64,000 nucleotides of DNA. It comes from Bacillus sp. V3-13. GTDB lineage: Bacteria; Bacillota; Bacilli; Bacillales; Cytobacillaceae. Shown in pieces: positions 48,885-58,720 of the stretch; position 1 is the stretch's first letter; every line of letters begins with the position of its first letter. The notes beneath the pieces were generated by a model. It worked only from the letters and a program-made list of their open reading frames with translations, had not been told where the DNA came from and searched no databases. The stretch is from contig NZ_PGUZ01000038.1 of NCBI RefSeq assembly GCF_002860165.1, positions 1 to 64,000 on the forward strand, given 5' to 3'. The translations under genes and the position numbers were made by a program.

Positions 48885-50384
48885 TTATTTCCTAAAACGA
48901 CTAAGTTTTTTGTTTAACTCTTTTGTTTGTTGATAGACCAATTTATAAAGTGAGAATAATTCTTTATATTTTTTAACATTCTCTTCGATTGGTTCATAGA
49001 TTTTAACTGATTGTGTGAATATATCTGCACATTCTTTTAAAGAAGAGTACCAACCACAACCGTATGCAGCAAGCATTGCTGCACCAATACCAGGACCTTG
49101 TTCACTTGAAAGCTTTTGGATTTTTGCATTAAAAATATCTGCTTGAATTTGTAGCCAAGTCTCATTCTTAGCTCCTCCACCTATTGAGACAATGGAATCG
49201 ATGTTCTTTCTACTTTCGCTAAAAATTTCAATAGATTCATTCAATGAAAACGTTATTCCTTCAATAACGGCTCTAGCAAAGTCAATTCTTTTGTGTGAAG
49301 CATCCATCCCGATAAAACTCCCTCTTATTAACGCATCAGCATAGGGAGTTCTTTCACCTACTATGTATGGAGTAAATAAAAGACCATTTGCTCCAATCGG
49401 AACATCCTCTAATCCATGTAACATTACATCGAAGTCCTCGTTCGCAGCGAATGTATCCTTAAACCAACTTAGGCTATAGCCTGCCGCTAACGTTACACCC
49501 ATCGTATAAAATGCATCTTCTTTACCATGATTGAAATAGTGAACCTTGCCTTGAAAATCCCTGTCATTACTTTCCTCGTAAGAAAGGACAACACCAGAGG
49601 TTCCAATACTACATAATGTTTTTCCTTCTTCTAAAATTCCAGATCCAATTGCGCCACACGCATTATCAGCGCCACCTGCAAATACCTTCGTTGCTTCGGA
49701 TAGACCTGTTTGACTGGCTATCTCTGGTGTAATTGTCCCAACGAAATCATGAGATTCTAATAAAGGGGGACAAAGATTAATATCAAGCCCAACTGCATCG
49801 CATATTTCGCTGCTCCACTTTTTCTCGCCTACATTGAGTAGTAATGTTCCGGCTGCATCTGAATATTCACTATGAATTTGACTGGTTAACCGATAACGTA
49901 AATAGTCTTTAGGCAATAAAAATGTGGAAGCCTTTTCAAAAATACTTGGTTCATTTTCTTTTACCCACAATATTTTGGGCAGGGTAAAGCCCTCCAGTGC
50001 AGGATTTTTAGTAATTGTTAATAACCGGTCTTCTCCTACAAGTTCGTAAATGTCCTGACACTGTTTCGTTGTACGTGTATCATTCCAGAGAATAGCATTG
50101 CGAAGAACTTGATGATCCTTATCCAGTAATACAAGACCATGCATTTGCCCCGAAAAACTTATTCCCTCAATATTCTCTGATGACCCATCAAAACCTGCAA
50201 TTAATTCCTTTAATGCTTTAATCGTTTTGTTTACCCACTCTTCTGGATTTTGTTCACTATAACCAGACTTTTCTGTTAATAAAGGATAGGACTTTGATAC
50301 TTCTCCAGAAACCTCACCTTGTTGATTAATTAATAAAACTTTTACAGCACTTGTACCTAAATCAATACCGATTACATATTTCAC
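48885..50384 (-). CDS. xylB: Xylulokinase
   Basis: FGGY-family kinase making D-xylulose 5-phosphate from D-xylulose and ATP. It shows YVIGIDLGTSAVKVLLIN at the start, SGQMHGLVLLD near 78, LWNDTRT near 99, GGADNACGAIGSG near 235, SIGTSGVVLS and a C-terminal GGGAKNETWLQIQADIF. From GTG at 50384 (AGGGTG 6 nt upstream) it has 499 residues, the B. subtilis XylB length. It follows araR after a terminator, without a xylA gene in sight. D-xylulose could be supplied by the D-lyxose isomerase at 56032. Confidence 0.92.
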   Translation of the reverse strand: MKYVIGIDLGTSAVKVLLINQQGEVSGEVSKSYPLLTEKSGYSEQNPEEWVNKTIKALKELIAGFDGSSENIEGISFSGQMHGLVLLDKDHQVLRNAILWNDTRTTKQCQDIYELVGEDRLLTITKNPALEGFTLPKILWVKENEPSIFEKASTFLLPKDYLRYRLTSQIHSEYSDAAGTLLLNVGEKKWSSEICDAVGLDINLCPPLLESHDFVGTITPEIASQTGLSEATKVFAGGADNACGAIGSGILEEGKTLCSIGTSGVVLSYEESNDRDFQGKVHYFNHGKEDAFYTMGVTLAAGYSLSWFKDTFAANEDFDVMLHGLEDVPIGANGLLFTPYIVGERTPYADALIRGSFIGMDASHKRIDFARAVIEGITFSLNESIEIFSESRKNIDSIVSIGGGAKNETWLQIQADIFNAKIQKLSSEQGPGIGAAMLAAYGCGWYSSLKECADIFTQSVKIYEPIEENVKKYKELFSLYKLVYQQTKELNKKLSRFRK

Positions 50385-50419
50385 TTTTATCACCCTATTC
50401 TTGGTTTTTAATCATAGTG

Positions 50420-50449
50420 AAAAAGTGCTGGAAAACTTCATTCCAGCAC
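50420..50449 (-). terminator. Terminator between araR and xylB
   Basis: GTGCTGGAA/TTCCAGCAC, a perfect 9-bp stem with a 7-nt loop, followed on the minus strand by TTTTTC. It lies 21 nt after the araR stop and only about 36 nt before xylB, so xylB depends on readthrough or on a promoter within the terminator region. Confidence 0.85.
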
Positions 50450-50470
50450 ACTGAATCAGCTTTGGATCAT

Positions 50471-51622
50471 TCATTCAACATTTACTTCGTCCGATTGAAC
50501 TTTGGCGTCGGCCGTCACTATGCTTTTAGTGGAGTTCCTAAGAATAACTTTTGGTTCGAATACAAAAGATTCTACTATATTCCCTTGCTTGGAGCCTTTT
50601 CCTTTTGAAATCATTTCCAACATCATTTTCGAAGCCAATTTCCCTAGTTCACATTTTGGATGTTCAATTGTTGTGAGTTTCACTTCAGAAACTTCTGCCA
50701 AAAATGAATTATCGAAGCCTACAATCGATATGTCTTCAGGTACGCTCATCTCTTTTTGCCTGATAACATCAAGTAATTTAATAACCAATTCATCATTATA
50801 ACAGACAAGCCCTGTTGGTTTTTCAACCTCTGAATCTAACATTTTTTTTAATAATTCCGCAGGCTTAGACAATTTTTCAAAGGTATTATAGGTGATTATA
50901 TTTTTTGAATTAATCGGAATTCCGTACACCCGGAGTGCTTTTATAAAACCTTTCATTCGTTTCACACCTTGCATATCATCTGTTTTAAAAAAACCTGCGA
51001 TATCTCGGTGCCCTAATTTTATTAAATGCTCTGTTTGTAAGTACCCTCCTTTTTCATCGTCTACAATTACACTTACGGGTTCAAGTTCATCATAATAAGC
51101 ATTGATCATAATGTAGGGTATTCCTAATGATTCCAAATTTAAATAGTAGTTAATATTGGGATTCGCGGTAGCACTTTTTGTCGCCTCAATAATAGCACCA
51201 TCAAATCGTTGTGATATGATTATTTCTAAGATGCGTTTTTCGTTTTCATGATCATTATTTGTACTGAATAGGCTAACTTGATACCCTTCTTTGCTTATTT
51301 CGGCTTCAGCCCCACGAATAATCGAGGGAAATATATAATCAGAGATATAAGTTGTAATAATCGCGATCTTTTTTTGCTTAGATTCAGGTGCTTCTTTTTG
51401 AATAGATGAACGATCGGCACAAAAGGTACCAGCACCTTGCTCTGTATATAACCAGCCTTCACTTACTAATTCAGCGATGGCAATTCTTACCGTATGGCGG
51501 CTAACATCAAACTGTTTCATTAATTCACTTTCAGAGTTAATTTTTTGATTAGGCGCATACGTTCCATCTAAAATTTTCGACCTAATCCATCCTTTTATCA
51601 TCTTATACTTAGTTTCAGCCAC
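50471..51622 (-). CDS. araR: Arabinose repressor AraR (GntR-type HTH, LacI-type sensor)
   Basis: 383 residues. An N-terminal GntR winged helix (QKINSESELMKQFDVSRHTVRIAI, about 25-50) is fused to a LacI/GalR-type sugar-binding domain (IAIITTYISDYIFPSIIRGAE near 95, GYYLNLE-like segments, CYNDELVIKLLDVI, VGFDNSFLAEVSEVKLTT). This unusual fusion defines AraR; L-arabinose releases it from DNA in B. subtilis. A box resembling its operator lies in its own promoter region at 51660-51675, suggesting autoregulation. Confidence 0.93.
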   Translation of the reverse strand: MAETKYKMIKGWIRSKILDGTYAPNQKINSESELMKQFDVSRHTVRIAIAELVSEGWLYTEQGAGTFCADRSSIQKEAPESKQKKIAIITTYISDYIFPSIIRGAEAEISKEGYQVSLFSTNNDHENEKRILEIIISQRFDGAIIEATKSATANPNINYYLNLESLGIPYIMINAYYDELEPVSVIVDDEKGGYLQTEHLIKLGHRDIAGFFKTDDMQGVKRMKGFIKALRVYGIPINSKNIITYNTFEKLSKPAELLKKMLDSEVEKPTGLVCYNDELVIKLLDVIRQKEMSVPEDISIVGFDNSFLAEVSEVKLTTIEHPKCELGKLASKMMLEMISKGKGSKQGNIVESFVFEPKVILRNSTKSIVTADAKVQSDEVNVE

Positions 51623-51659
51623 AAAACTACACCTCGTTAATCATTTAAGTTGGCATAAA

Positions 51660-51675
51660 ACATATTCGTACAAGT
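51660..51675 (-). promoter_or_regulatory. AraR box in the araR promoter region
   Basis: Minus-strand ACTTGTACGAATATGT matches the AraR consensus ANTTGTNCGTACAANT at about 11 of 14 defined positions. It lies just downstream of a TTGACT -35-like hexamer (51685-51690). Confidence 0.55.
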
Positions 51676-51773
51676 TGCTTTAAAAGTCAAACCATAAAGA
51701 AATATATATGCAATGCTCAACTAAAAATAGAATATAAGCTTACCCACATAAACAGTATTCAATCTTATTTAGA

Positions 51774-53258
51774 TTATGTCCAAATCACTTCATTAATTTT
51801 AAGATCATGTCTGAGTCTATCAATAACAGTCTGTTGATCTATGATAACACATTCAATACTACTCATTTCAGCAAAGTCATATAGTTGCTCCTTCGTTACA
51901 GACAAGGAAAAAACTGTATGATGAGCTCCCCCTGAATAAATCCATGCCTCAGTGGCTGTAGCCAATGATGGTAGTGGTTTCCAAAGTACCTTTGCAACTG
52001 GAAGGTTAGGGGTTGCAATAGTCGGCTGAACTGCACTGATTTCGTTAATAACAAGTCGAAAACGACCACCTAATTCTACCAAAGACGCCACAATTCCTTC
52101 TCCAGCTTTGCCGTCAAATACAAGTCTTGCCGGATCTTCTTTACCACCAATACTGAGAGGTCGTACAATAATTTTGGGCTTTGTGGCTGAAATTGTCGGA
52201 CATATCTCAAGCATGTGTGAACCAAGGATCATTTCGTTATTCGGATCCAGATGGTATGTATAATCTTCCATAAAGGATGTATCTTTATTGTCAGACATGA
52301 TTTTTAAAAGACGGGTTAGAGCAGCAGTTCTCCAGTCTCCTTCACCCGCAAAGCCATATCCTTCGGCCATTAGATGTTGTGCAGCAAGTCCGGGTAATTG
52401 TTTCATACCATGCAAGTCTTCAAAGTTTGTTGTAAAAGCAGTATAATTTCCCTCTTGCAAAAATGCTTTTAATCCCAATTCAATGCGTGCTTGTTCCTTA
52501 ATTGAATCTAGAAGAGGACCGGGTACTAAGCTTTCCGGCTCCATTTCATACAACTCTTTGTATTCCTCAAGAAGGCAATCTATCTGTTCCTCTGTAATTT
52601 CTTTCATCTTTTCAACTAAATCGCCGATACCATAGTAGTCTACCGTCCAGCCAAATTTTATTTGTGCTTCAATTTTATCCCCTTCAGTAACTGCGACGTT
52701 CCTCATATTATCTCCAAAACGGGCCACTCTAATATTACGGCTTTCTAAGACGGTAACTGCTGTTTTCATCCAATCCCGGATTTTTTTCTGGACATCGTCA
52801 TGTTTCCAATAGCCAACCATAACTTTTCTTGGAATTTTCAAACGTGTGACTATGTAACCATATTCACGGTCACCGTGGGCAGATTGATTTAGGTTCATAA
52901 AATTCATATCAATAGATTCCCAAGGGATATCCCGATTGAATTGTGTATGCAAATGGAGTAATGGTTTTTGTAGTATCGATAAGCCGACAATCCAAATTTT
53001 CCCTGGTGAAAAAGTATGCATCCATGTAACTAAACCAGCACAATTATCACTTGAATTAGCTTCTAAAATTAGTTTATAAACATCATTTGATGTCGTTAAT
53101 ACACCCTTAAATTCAATTTCGTGTGGAAGATTACCCTTACGGTTTAAAACATCAATAATACTTCTCGAGTTTTTTTCAACTTCTAATAAAACGTCTTCTC
53201 CGTACAAATGCTGACTACCTGTAACAAACCAAAATTTATAAGGCCCCACTTGTAACAT
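51774..53258 (-). CDS. araA: L-arabinose isomerase
   Basis: Manganese enzyme converting L-arabinose to L-ribulose. From ATG at 53258 (GGGGGG upstream) it has 494 residues. Family motifs include FWFVTGSQHLYGEDVL, GLVTWMHTFSPGKIWI, LLHLHTQFNRDIPW, MNLNQSAHGDREYGYI, LKAFLQEGNYTAFTTNFEDL, EGYGFAGEGDW, GSHMLEICPTI and SGGAHHTVFS, which contain the metal-binding Glu and His residues. Third gene of araD-araB-araA. Confidence 0.96.
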   Translation of the reverse strand: MLQVGPYKFWFVTGSQHLYGEDVLLEVEKNSRSIIDVLNRKGNLPHEIEFKGVLTTSNDVYKLILEANSSDNCAGLVTWMHTFSPGKIWIVGLSILQKPLLHLHTQFNRDIPWESIDMNFMNLNQSAHGDREYGYIVTRLKIPRKVMVGYWKHDDVQKKIRDWMKTAVTVLESRNIRVARFGDNMRNVAVTEGDKIEAQIKFGWTVDYYGIGDLVEKMKEITEEQIDCLLEEYKELYEMEPESLVPGPLLDSIKEQARIELGLKAFLQEGNYTAFTTNFEDLHGMKQLPGLAAQHLMAEGYGFAGEGDWRTAALTRLLKIMSDNKDTSFMEDYTYHLDPNNEMILGSHMLEICPTISATKPKIIVRPLSIGGKEDPARLVFDGKAGEGIVASLVELGGRFRLVINEISAVQPTIATPNLPVAKVLWKPLPSLATATEAWIYSGGAHHTVFSLSVTKEQLYDFAEMSSIECVIIDQQTVIDRLRHDLKINEVIWT

Positions 53259-53290
53259 TATAAACCCCCCAGATATTCGCAATATAGCAG

Positions 53291-54964
53291 TTATTTAGTT
53301 GCAAATGTCCGAAGTGACTTCAATCTTTTCATGACATCATTTTCACCACGGCCAAAATAATCATGTAAGCGTTTGTACTCTTCATATATTTTACCATAGA
53401 TTACTACATTTTCTGGTATTGGTCGAATAACTTCGTCTTTTACCCGGGCCATTTTTTCTGCAGCTTCTAAAATTGTGTCGTAACCGCCAGCTTCCTTACC
53501 TGCTGCTACGGCAGCAAACATTGCCGCCCCAAGTGCTGGAGTATGTTTGGAAGCAGCAATTTTAATCGGGAGATTGGTAACATCTGCGTATATTTGCATT
53601 AACAGTTGATTTTTTTGTGGCAGTCCTCCACAAGCATATAGTTCGTTTACTTCTATTCCATTTTTATTAAACGCATCAACAATCGTTCTCGTACCAAAAG
53701 CAGTAGCTTCTAATAAGGCACGGTAAATTTCTTCAGACTCTGTTTGTAATGTCATTCCAAGTAAAAGCCCACCTAGTTCAGTGTCAACTAATACGGAACG
53801 ATTACCATTCCACCAATCCAGTGATAGTAAACCACTTTCGCCTGGTTTATATTCAGAAGCTTTTTGTTCTAAATACTGATGGACGTTTAATCCCTGTTCT
53901 GCGGCAGCTTTTTGAACATAAGCAGGTACCCCTTCCTCAACATACCATTCAAAAATATCCCCTACTGCTGATTGTCCTGCTTCATAACCATATAATCCAG
54001 GAATTATTCCGTCCTCGACAACACCACACATTCCTTCTATTTCTTTTTCCGCCGTACCCAGCAACATGTGACAGATTGAAGTACCCATCGCCATGACCAT
54101 TTTCCCTGGTTCAACTACACCCATTGCAGGTACAGCTGCATGGGCATCTACATTCCCAACAGCCACAGCAATTCCACGTGGTAATCCGGTAAGTTGTGCC
54201 ATTTCTTCTGTAAGTGTCCCAGCTTTTGTTCCAACTGAAACTACTTCCCCCCGAAGTTTTGTATCCGTTAAATTTTCGAGGCGGGGATCCAGTGCTTTAA
54301 AGAACTCCCTACTAGGATAACCGTCCTGTTTATGCCAGATCGCTTTATAACCTGCTGTACAACTATTACGGATAAGATTTCCCGTCAATTGTGAAATGAC
54401 CCAGTCCGTTGCTTCGACAAATTTATCTGTTTCATCGTAGATTTTTGGAGCTTCATCAAGAATTTGCCAAATTTTCGCAATCATCCATTCTGATGAGATT
54501 TTTCCACCATATCGAGGCAAGAATTTCTCACCTCTTTGTTCAGCAAGTTCATTAATTTTATTAGCTTCATGTTGTGCAGCATGGTGTTTCCAAAGTTTTA
54601 CCCAACTGTGGGGATTTGCTTTAAATTCTTCTCGAAAACAAAGGGGCTGCATAAATTGATCGACTGGTAACATCGTACATGCTGTAAAGTCAATTCCAAT
54701 TCCGATAACGAGTTTTGGATCGATTCCAGATTCTTTTAGTACAGCCGGGACGGAATTTTTAATAACCTCTATATAATCATATGGATGTTGAAGAGCCCAC
54801 TCATGCCCTAACTCCAGCCCTGACCCCGGGAGAACATTATCAATAACACCATGTCTATATGGTGTTACATGATCAGCGATTTCTTTACCATCAGAAAGTG
54901 ATACTAAAACCGCACGTCCGGACTGAGTTCCATAGTCTATTCCTATAGAATATTTTTTTGTCAT
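53291..54964 (-). CDS. araB: Ribulokinase
   Basis: FGGY-family kinase forming L-ribulose 5-phosphate. [19 protein letters not shown] at the N-terminus, [15 protein letters not shown] near 87, [18 protein letters not shown] near 270, [12 protein letters not shown] near 290, [11 protein letters not shown] near 390 and [20 protein letters not shown] near 445. Length 557 is normal for AraB. It overlaps araD by 4 nt (ATGA), and araA follows after 32 nt. Confidence 0.96.
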   Translation of the reverse strand: MTKKYSIGIDYGTQSGRAVLVSLSDGKEIADHVTPYRHGVIDNVLPGSGLELGHEWALQHPYDYIEVIKNSVPAVLKESGIDPKLVIGIGIDFTACTMLPVDQFMQPLCFREEFKANPHSWVKLWKHHAAQHEANKINELAEQRGEKFLPRYGGKISSEWMIAKIWQILDEAPKIYDETDKFVEATDWVISQLTGNLIRNSCTAGYKAIWHKQDGYPSREFFKALDPRLENLTDTKLRGEVVSVGTKAGTLTEEMAQLTGLPRGIAVAVGNVDAHAAVPAMGVVEPGKMVMAMGTSICHMLLGTAEKEIEGMCGVVEDGIIPGLYGYEAGQSAVGDIFEWYVEEGVPAYVQKAAAEQGLNVHQYLEQKASEYKPGESGLLSLDWWNGNRSVLVDTELGGLLLGMTLQTESEEIYRALLEATAFGTRTIVDAFNKNGIEVNELYACGGLPQKNQLLMQIYADVTNLPIKIAASKHTPALGAAMFAAVAAGKEAGGYDTILEAAEKMARVKDEVIRPIPENVVIYGKIYEEYKRLHDYFGRGENDVMKRLKSLRTFATK

Positions 54965-55668
54965 AGTTTATCCCTCTCGATATTCTGGCCATAATAAGCA
55001 TTCGCGCCATGTTTTCTATAAAAATGTTTTTCTAGTAAAATTTGATCCATAGACATTAAGTTCGGATTTAATTGATAGGTATGATAAGCCATCTTTGCAC
55101 ACTCCTCTAAAACTACTGAATTATGTACAGCGTCTAAAGGATCTTTTCCCCAATTAAATGGTGCGTGATTATGTACGAGAACACCTGGTATTTCGTTTGG
55201 ATTTATATCTTTAAACGTTTCTATAATGACATTTCCAGTTTCAAGCTCATATTCTCCTTCAATTTCCTCTTTGGTCAAAGATCTGGTACATGGAATCGTT
55301 CCATTAAAGTAGTCTGCATGAGTAGTTCCTAGGGCAGGAATCGCTCTCCCGGTTTGGGCCCATGTTGTTGCCCACGGGGAATGGGTGTGGACAATTCCTC
55401 CTATATCCGTAAAATTTTTATATAAAATTACATGTGTTGCAGTGTCGGAAGACGGTTTTAAATGACCTTCCACTACCTTTCCCTCCAAATCCAGGACAAC
55501 TAGATCCTCAATTTTCATCTCATCATAAGCTACTCCACTTGGTTTAATGACTATTAGCCCTTCATCTCTATTGATACCGCTTACATTTCCCCAAGTAAAA
55601 GTCACTAATCCGAATTTAGGAAGCGATAGGTTAGCCTCTAATACTTGCACTTTTAAATCCTCTAACAC
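54961..55668 (-). CDS. araD: L-ribulose-5-phosphate 4-epimerase
   Basis: Class II aldolase-like epimerase giving D-xylulose 5-phosphate, 235 residues. [13 protein letters not shown] near residue 24, [12 protein letters not shown] near 40, [11 protein letters not shown] near 72, zinc [12 protein letters not shown] near 95, [16 protein letters not shown], and the C-terminal [17 protein letters not shown]. The GTG at 55668 aligns with the B. subtilis start and has GAAAGGTG 10 nt upstream; a second GTG six codons later is also possible. First gene of araDBA, an order different from B. subtilis araABD. Confidence 0.95.
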   Translation of the reverse strand: MLEDLKVQVLEANLSLPKFGLVTFTWGNVSGINRDEGLIVIKPSGVAYDEMKIEDLVVLDLEGKVVEGHLKPSSDTATHVILYKNFTDIGGIVHTHSPWATTWAQTGRAIPALGTTHADYFNGTIPCTRSLTKEEIEGEYELETGNVIIETFKDINPNEIPGVLVHNHAPFNWGKDPLDAVHNSVVLEECAKMAYHTYQLNPNLMSMDQILLEKHFYRKHGANAYYGQNIERDKL

Positions 55669-55799
55669 TATGAATCAACACCTTTCAAAATTTAAAGTTT
55701 AAGTTAAATTTCTTGGTATTTTATCTTTGATAACTTCTTCTCCTAGTACTATTAAAAACATTTATTATAAAATTCGTGTTCATGTACCTTATTAACTAG

Positions 55800-55813
55800 T
55801 ATTAACGCTTATA
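55800..55813 (-). promoter_or_regulatory. Weak cre-like box in the araD leader
   Basis: Minus-strand TATAAGCGTTAATA fits the CcpA cre consensus at about 12 of 14 positions and lies about 25 nt downstream of the likely start point. Carbon catabolite repression is expected for ara operons. Confidence 0.4.
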
Positions 55814-55829
55814 AGTTATACGAACAAAT
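55814..55829. promoter_or_regulatory. AraR box 2 of the araDBA promoter
   Basis: Plus-strand AGTTATACGAACAAAT matches the AraR consensus at 12 of 14 defined positions. Its centre is 42 bp from that of the upstream box, four helical turns, as for cooperative AraR operator pairs in B. subtilis. Confidence 0.72.
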
Positions 55830-55844
55830 TTCTTATTTATACTT

Positions 55845-55873
55845 ATTTTATAATAATTCGTACGTACATTCAA
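55845..55873 (-). promoter_or_regulatory. Sigma-A promoter of araDBA with overlapping AraR box 1
   Basis: Minus-strand TTGAAT (55868-55873), 17 nt, TAAAAT (55845-55850). An AraR-like box centred on GTACGTAC (55856-55871) overlaps the -35 and spacer. The transcript start would be near 55838, leaving a leader of about 170 nt. Confidence 0.78.
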
Positions 55874-55958
55874 TGACTTATAATTATTTTGTACAGATAA
55901 TTCCATGTTTATTTAAAATAAACTGTGCCAATATATCTTCTTTTGACCTAAATTGTTC

Positions 55959-55985
55959 AAAAAAAAAAAATGGAGGAATCCCCCC
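55959..55985 (-). terminator. Terminator of the lyxose isomerase operon
   Basis: A short GGGGG-ATT-CCTCC stem followed on the minus strand by A and then twelve T, about 45 nt past the stop at 56032. Confidence 0.75.
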
Positions 55986-56031
55986 CATCCCACTGCGTGT
56001 TTACAAATATATCCAATATATATAAAAGGAG

Positions 56032-56571
56032 TTAATATATTTCCGGTATTCTTTTGATTCTAGGATCTGTAAATATATCATCTTCATCTGTACTTCTTGT
56101 CGAAAATTCAGAGACTACAGCTCCTTCACTCCCTGCTTTAAACCAATGAAGAGTATTAGGATAAATGGTATATTGCTCTCCTGGATATAATATTACTTCT
56201 TTAAAAGCAGTGTAATAATTTTCATCCCCTTGAGGCGGATGAGTAGCTCTATTTTCTGTTTCTTCTCCTTCTACATATAGATATACGTTTCCGTATCGAC
56301 ATCTAAAGGTCTCTTCTTTTCCATCATCAAATTCCCTCTTTGGATGTTTGTGCTCCGGACAGGTTTGATATGGCAGTAAGGCTAGTTCCTTGGCGCAAAC
56401 TTGATTTGTGTTTACATAAGTAATCAATTGCAATCCGGTATCTTCTATTTTATTAAGTCCAAAATCTGCAACTTCTAAATTCTCTTTCTCATCTTCCGTC
56501 AGCACTATGTTTGCCCTATTAAATAACTCTAAAGCCTCGACTTTTATTCTTTCATATTCTTGCCGTTCCAA
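56032..56571 (-). CDS. D-lyxose isomerase (D-lyxose ketol-isomerase, cupin)
   Basis: 179 residues, single cupin. The metal site is visible in TCPEHKHPKREFDDGKEETFRC (His, His, Glu), with a later His in TIYPNTLHWFKAG. The fold and length resemble B. subtilis YdaE-type D-lyxose isomerases, which interconvert D-lyxose and D-xylulose and also D-mannose and D-fructose. Start is TTG at 56571 with GGAGGAG upstream. Last gene of the importer-kinase-aldolase operon; its product D-xylulose could be used by XylB. Confidence 0.85.
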   Translation of the reverse strand: MERQEYERIKVEALELFNRANIVLTEDEKENLEVADFGLNKIEDTGLQLITYVNTNQVCAKELALLPYQTCPEHKHPKREFDDGKEETFRCRYGNVYLYVEGEETENRATHPPQGDENYYTAFKEVILYPGEQYTIYPNTLHWFKAGSEGAVVSEFSTRSTDEDDIFTDPRIKRIPEIY

Positions 56572-56732
56572 TCTTCTCTCCTCCTTGTAAGCACGAGATT
56601 CATAAAATAGCTAAATTCTCACTCTAATTTTTAGATTGATTGAATAAGAAGGTGCAAAATCACCCCAAATCCAACAAAACGGAGGCGACAAGCTTGTAAC
56701 CCCCTAAATCGACTTATTCTTGAATTTAAATA

Positions 56733-57614
56733 TTATCTTAATACTGCGCCTTTGTTCAAGAAGATTTCCATAGCTCTTTTAACATCTTTTTTAATTGCTT
56801 CTTTTGCGACTACTGTAAAGTCATGATAGAAAAGATTTGAATTTTGATCTATATACTCTTTGACTGCGTGTGCGCCAGCTTTTGCAGCATAACTATAATA
56901 ATTTATTTTTCTGACACCAGAATTAATTGCCTTTACATAATCTTCTATACTTAATCCTGAACCACCATGCATCACAACTGGTCTTTGAATGTTTTTGTAA
57001 ATCGCTTTGAGCCTATCAAAATCAAGATTGGGTTCTTTGATATAAATTCCATGAACTGTACCGAAAGATGCAGCTAACGCATCGATGTCCGTTTTCTCAA
57101 CAAAGTCCTTTGCGATTAATGGATCTGTATAATAATCCACTGATTCACCTTGACCGTATAACTCTCCTCCTGCCGACTCTTCTCCTCCGATTCCTGAAGA
57201 AGTCATCACTCCAAGTTCAGCTTCTACCGAAACATTATTTTTATGAGCATATTCAACTACTTCTTCTACTGTTCTAATATTATCTTCATATTTCATATGA
57301 GAAGCATCAATCATTACTGAACTAAAGCCTATATCTATTGCCTGTTTTACTATTTCTAGATTTGTTCCATGATCAAGGTGGACAGCCACAGGAACATTGG
57401 CTCTTTTTGCAAAATCAACCAGGATCGGCCCCATTATTTCGAGCGGGATAATTTCATTATGCACTTCTGCATGTGACAATATAATTGGAGCTTGCAATTC
57501 TTCTGCCGCTTCTGTCACAGCCCTTACTGATTCCAAAGTAGGTGAATTAAAAGCACCTACTGCGTAATTTCCAGCTTCAGCTTTAGATAAAATCTCGTTT
57601 AAAGTAACTAACAT
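56733..57614 (-). CDS. Class II ketose-phosphate aldolase
   Basis: Zinc aldolase of the FbaA/GatY/IolJ family, 293 residues. VAVHLDHGTN near residue 79, VMIDASHMKYEDNI near 100, VEAELG near 128, ASFGTVHGIY near 185 and VVMHGGSGL near 214 are intact. The usual phosphate-loop motif (KxNVxTD/E, as KINVNTE in IolJ) reads KINYYSY here. It should cleave a ketose 1-phosphate or 1,6-bisphosphate to dihydroxyacetone phosphate and an aldehyde. Directly downstream of a PfkB kinase, which probably makes its substrate. Confidence 0.85.
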   Translation of the reverse strand: MLVTLNEILSKAEAGNYAVGAFNSPTLESVRAVTEAAEELQAPIILSHAEVHNEIIPLEIMGPILVDFAKRANVPVAVHLDHGTNLEIVKQAIDIGFSSVMIDASHMKYEDNIRTVEEVVEYAHKNNVSVEAELGVMTSSGIGGEESAGGELYGQGESVDYYTDPLIAKDFVEKTDIDALAASFGTVHGIYIKEPNLDFDRLKAIYKNIQRPVVMHGGSGLSIEDYVKAINSGVRKINYYSYAAKAGAHAVKEYIDQNSNLFYHDFTVVAKEAIKKDVKRAMEIFLNKGAVLR

Positions 57615-57625
57615 GATATCCTCCT

Positions 57626-58642
57626 TTAAATTTTTATTTCGTCTTTTTTTGGATATTCCTCATACATCGTAATTAATTGTTCGTAACTTCGGACTCCTGA
57701 AGTGCTATCCTCCTCAAATAATGAAGAGGCTGCAGCTGCGGTACCTAACTTCATTGATCCAGGAAGGTCCAAGCCTTTTAAAGCCCCATATAAAACACCG
57801 GAAACATAAGCATCCCCTGCACCGACTGTTCCCTTAATTAATCTATGATCTATCAATAAGGATGGGGTACTATATAAATTTATTCCATCAAATCCGAAAC
57901 TGCCTTCCGGTGTATGGATCACAACCCAGTCCTTTACTCCTAATTCTTTCAACTTAAATAGAACCTTTTTAATATTGTGAGTGATTAATTCTCCATCCGT
58001 ATCTCTTAAGTTAATGCCAACACTTTTACCTGCTTCGAGTTCATTTATGACACAATAGTTTGTATACTTTAAACTTGGTGGTACAATTTGTTCATACCTA
58101 TTACTATTTTCACTAACAATGTCTATTGATGTCTTAATTCCTAAGTCTTGCGCTTGTTTCAAAACCTTTGCCATCTTTGTTCCATATACACTGTCTTCTT
58201 GATCTAAAGATTCTAATAGCAGGATATATGCAATATGTAAAATCTTCGAAGTTAATTTTTCTAATTGAATGGTATTCTCGTCAAATAAAATTGAATTTCC
58301 TCTGTATGCAAAAAAGGTCCTGCTATGATCAAACTCATCCTGAATCACATCAGTAAAAGGAGTATCTCCAATCACTTTCACTTGATTCATATCAATATTT
58401 TTATATTCTCCCAATCTCTCTTTCAGAAAATTTCCTTTTTCATCGTCGCCAATAAGAGTTACTATTTCAATCGGTAAGTTATGATCAATTTTAGCCAAAG
58501 TAACAGAGCAATTAGAGACTGCTCCACCAATTGACCTTCCAATACTTTGTATTGTTGTTAGTTCGGATTTATTCGGGTATCGATCGATTCTTTTAATTTC
58601 ATCCACCGCTATTGTACCTGCAACCGCAATTCCCTCTTTCAA
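57626..58642 (-). CDS. PfkB-family carbohydrate kinase
   Basis: 338 residues. SIGGAVSNCSVTLAKID near residue 35 corresponds to the first PfkB signature; LIKGTVGAGDAYVSGVLYGAL near 275 contains the GAGD anion hole and catalytic Asp. The protein is somewhat divergent (TIAVDEIKRIDRYP at the start). Context between a sugar importer and an aldolase suggests it phosphorylates a ketose, or a ketose phosphate, for cleavage. It could act on D-fructose, D-xylulose or a tagatose-type sugar; sequence alone does not decide. Confidence 0.85.
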   Translation of the reverse strand: MKEGIAVAGTIAVDEIKRIDRYPNKSELTTIQSIGRSIGGAVSNCSVTLAKIDHNLPIEIVTLIGDDEKGNFLKERLGEYKNIDMNQVKVIGDTPFTDVIQDEFDHSRTFFAYRGNSILFDENTIQLEKLTSKILHIAYILLLESLDQEDSVYGTKMAKVLKQAQDLGIKTSIDIVSENSNRYEQIVPPSLKYTNYCVINELEAGKSVGINLRDTDGELITHNIKKVLFKLKELGVKDWVVIHTPEGSFGFDGINLYSTPSLLIDHRLIKGTVGAGDAYVSGVLYGALKGLDLPGSMKLGTAAAASSLFEEDSTSGVRSYEQLITMYEEYPKKDEIKI

Positions 58643-58720
58643 TTGATCACCTACTTAGTATCACAGTCTATCTATTTCTAGATTAAGCAGTATAACTACC
58701 TAAACAGTGATATTGTTCGA

